The notes under the pieces were generated by a model. It was not told where the DNA came from and ran no database searches. It saw only the letters and a list, made by a program, of their open reading frames with translations. Positions 63,323 to 64,000 of a stretch of 64,000 nucleotides of DNA are shown in pieces. Within the stretch, counting starts at the first letter, position 1. Each line of letters begins with the position of its first letter. Both the position numbers and the translations under genes were made by a program. The stretch is taken from assembly GCF_001687565.2 (NCBI RefSeq), contig NZ_CP016534.2:3228501-3292500 (forward strand), given 5' to 3'. Origin of the DNA: Planococcus antarcticus DSM 14505 (lineage in GTDB: Bacteria; Bacillota; Bacilli; Bacillales_A; Planococcaceae).

Positions 63323-64000
63323 TCAAATTTTCATATCCCATCGCTTTGCTTCTTCTTGCTTCATCTGTTTTTCTGTTTCTTCAGGAAAGGCAGTGCGGAA
63401 TTGATGTGTATCAAGCGGGATGATTTCCACCATTTTCTCTATCATGTCTGCAGGATCGTATTGATTTTCCAGCGCTTTATCAGCCTCTTCCATGTCTTCT
63501 TTCCGCGTAAAATGAATGGCTTCATCATACCATTTCCACTTCGCTTCTGCGCTGCGGTCATTAAAGCCTGTCGCAAAAGCTCCTGGATTGATGGTTGCCA
63601 CTTGAACGCCGTGGCCTTCGAGTTCCTTCTGCATCGTTGTCGCAATTGCTTCGATAGCATGCTTGGTCGCAGTGTATGGCCCAACGTATGGCGATGCCAT
63701 GATCCCAGCCATTGAAGACATGAAAATGATCTTCCCTTTTCCTTTATCTACAAATTTACGCGCTGCAATCTGTGCAGTTTCCAAAGTGCTGAAGACATTG
63801 ACCTCGAATAATTCCCTGAAATTCGACATCGGCACTTCTGAAAGTGGTCCACCTTCGTTGACTGCGGCATTGGCAACAAAGATATCGAAATCATAATCGA
63901 GCATTTGTGCTAAATCCTGAGGATTTTTGATATCCATCTTAAAAACTTCCAATGCCAGTCCTTTTGATTCAGCTTCCTCTCGCAAAGCCGTCACTTGCGG
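63323..64000 (-). CDS. Short-chain dehydrogenase/reductase, 5' end outside window
   Basis: The frame is open through the window end, so the N-terminus with the TGxxxGxG motif is missing; 226 codons are visible. The NAG-like motif reads NAAVNEGG, and the catalytic Ser lies in FMSSMAG with YTATK as the YxxxK motif. The C-terminal tail ends in QEEAKRWDMKI. The substrate is unknown. Apparent internal starts near 63994 are not real, since the family needs about 25 more N-terminal residues. Confidence 0.88.
   Translation of the reverse strand, partial: PQVTALREEAESKGLALEVFKMDIKNPQDLAQMLDYDFDIFVANAAVNEGGPLSEVPMSNFRELFEVNVFSTLETAQIAARKFVDKGKGKIIFMSSMAGIMASPYVGPYTATKHAIEAIATTMQKELEGHGVQVATINPGAFATGFNDRSAEAKWKWYDEAIHFTRKEDMEEADKALENQYDPADMIEKMVEIIPLDTHQFRTAFPEETEKQMKQEEAKRWDMKI

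Overview
The window looks like a chromosomal segment from a member of the Bacillales, most likely the Planococcaceae (Planococcus or a close relative). The evidence is strong AAGGAGG-type ribosome binding sites with frequent TTG/GTG starts, Gram-positive lipoproteins, a SAM-I riboswitch, B. subtilis-like gene sets (yrkD-J sulfur genes, mtnU/mtnE, YxiN-type DbpA) and a C30 carotenoid cluster. I see no rRNA, tRNA, CRISPR array, insertion sequence or prophage.

Layout. 1-4.2 kb: a PatB/MalY-type C-S lyase (cut by the window edge), topoisomerase III and an NAD(P)-binding protein. 4.2-9.4 kb: a reactive-sulfur module with a TauE exporter, two TusA domains, four rhodanese domains, a persulfide-dioxygenase-like MBL protein, DsrE and DUF302. 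Its regulator is CstR-like, and TACCC-N4-GGGTA palindromes recur at the promoters. 9.6-16.5 kb: a CitA/CitB-type two-component system, a tctCBA carboxylate transporter with a cre site, and a downstream anion permease broken by one in-frame stop codon. 16.6-18.7 kb: OsmC, a PfkB kinase and a GNAT acetyltransferase. 18.8-23.7 kb: metNIQ behind a SAM-I riboswitch, then divergent mtnU and mtnE, so methionine uptake and methionine salvage sit together.

23.7-34.4 kb is a mosaic: signal peptidase I, a SEC-C protein, DUF421, a thioesterase, an AAC(3)-like acetyltransferase, a class I Fic/VbhA-type toxin-antitoxin pair, DUF779 with aldehyde dehydrogenase, RluF, a lipoprotein and a CBS protein. 34.5-37.8 kb: a polar amino acid ABC transporter followed by an RpiR-type regulator with its own palindromic operator. 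38.2-46.1 kb: a carotenoid cluster built as two convergent, translationally coupled operons. One carries a CruF-like protein, an acyltransferase, a glycosyltransferase and a CrtP-like oxidase; the other carries two CrtN-like desaturases and CrtM.

46.4-64 kb: a 3D-domain cell wall protein, DbpA, an ATP-grasp gene followed by an alpha-E/transglutaminase fusion, a YtxH-like repeat protein, an HD-GYP protein, a secreted helical protein, gltAB, RecQ and an SDR protein cut by the window edge.

The most notable non-coding features are a MITE-like element with terminal inverted repeats (two copies), a second dispersed intergenic repeat family (three copies), a DnaA-box cluster near 26.1-26.2 kb and a multi-site CstR-like regulon that appears to include DUF302.
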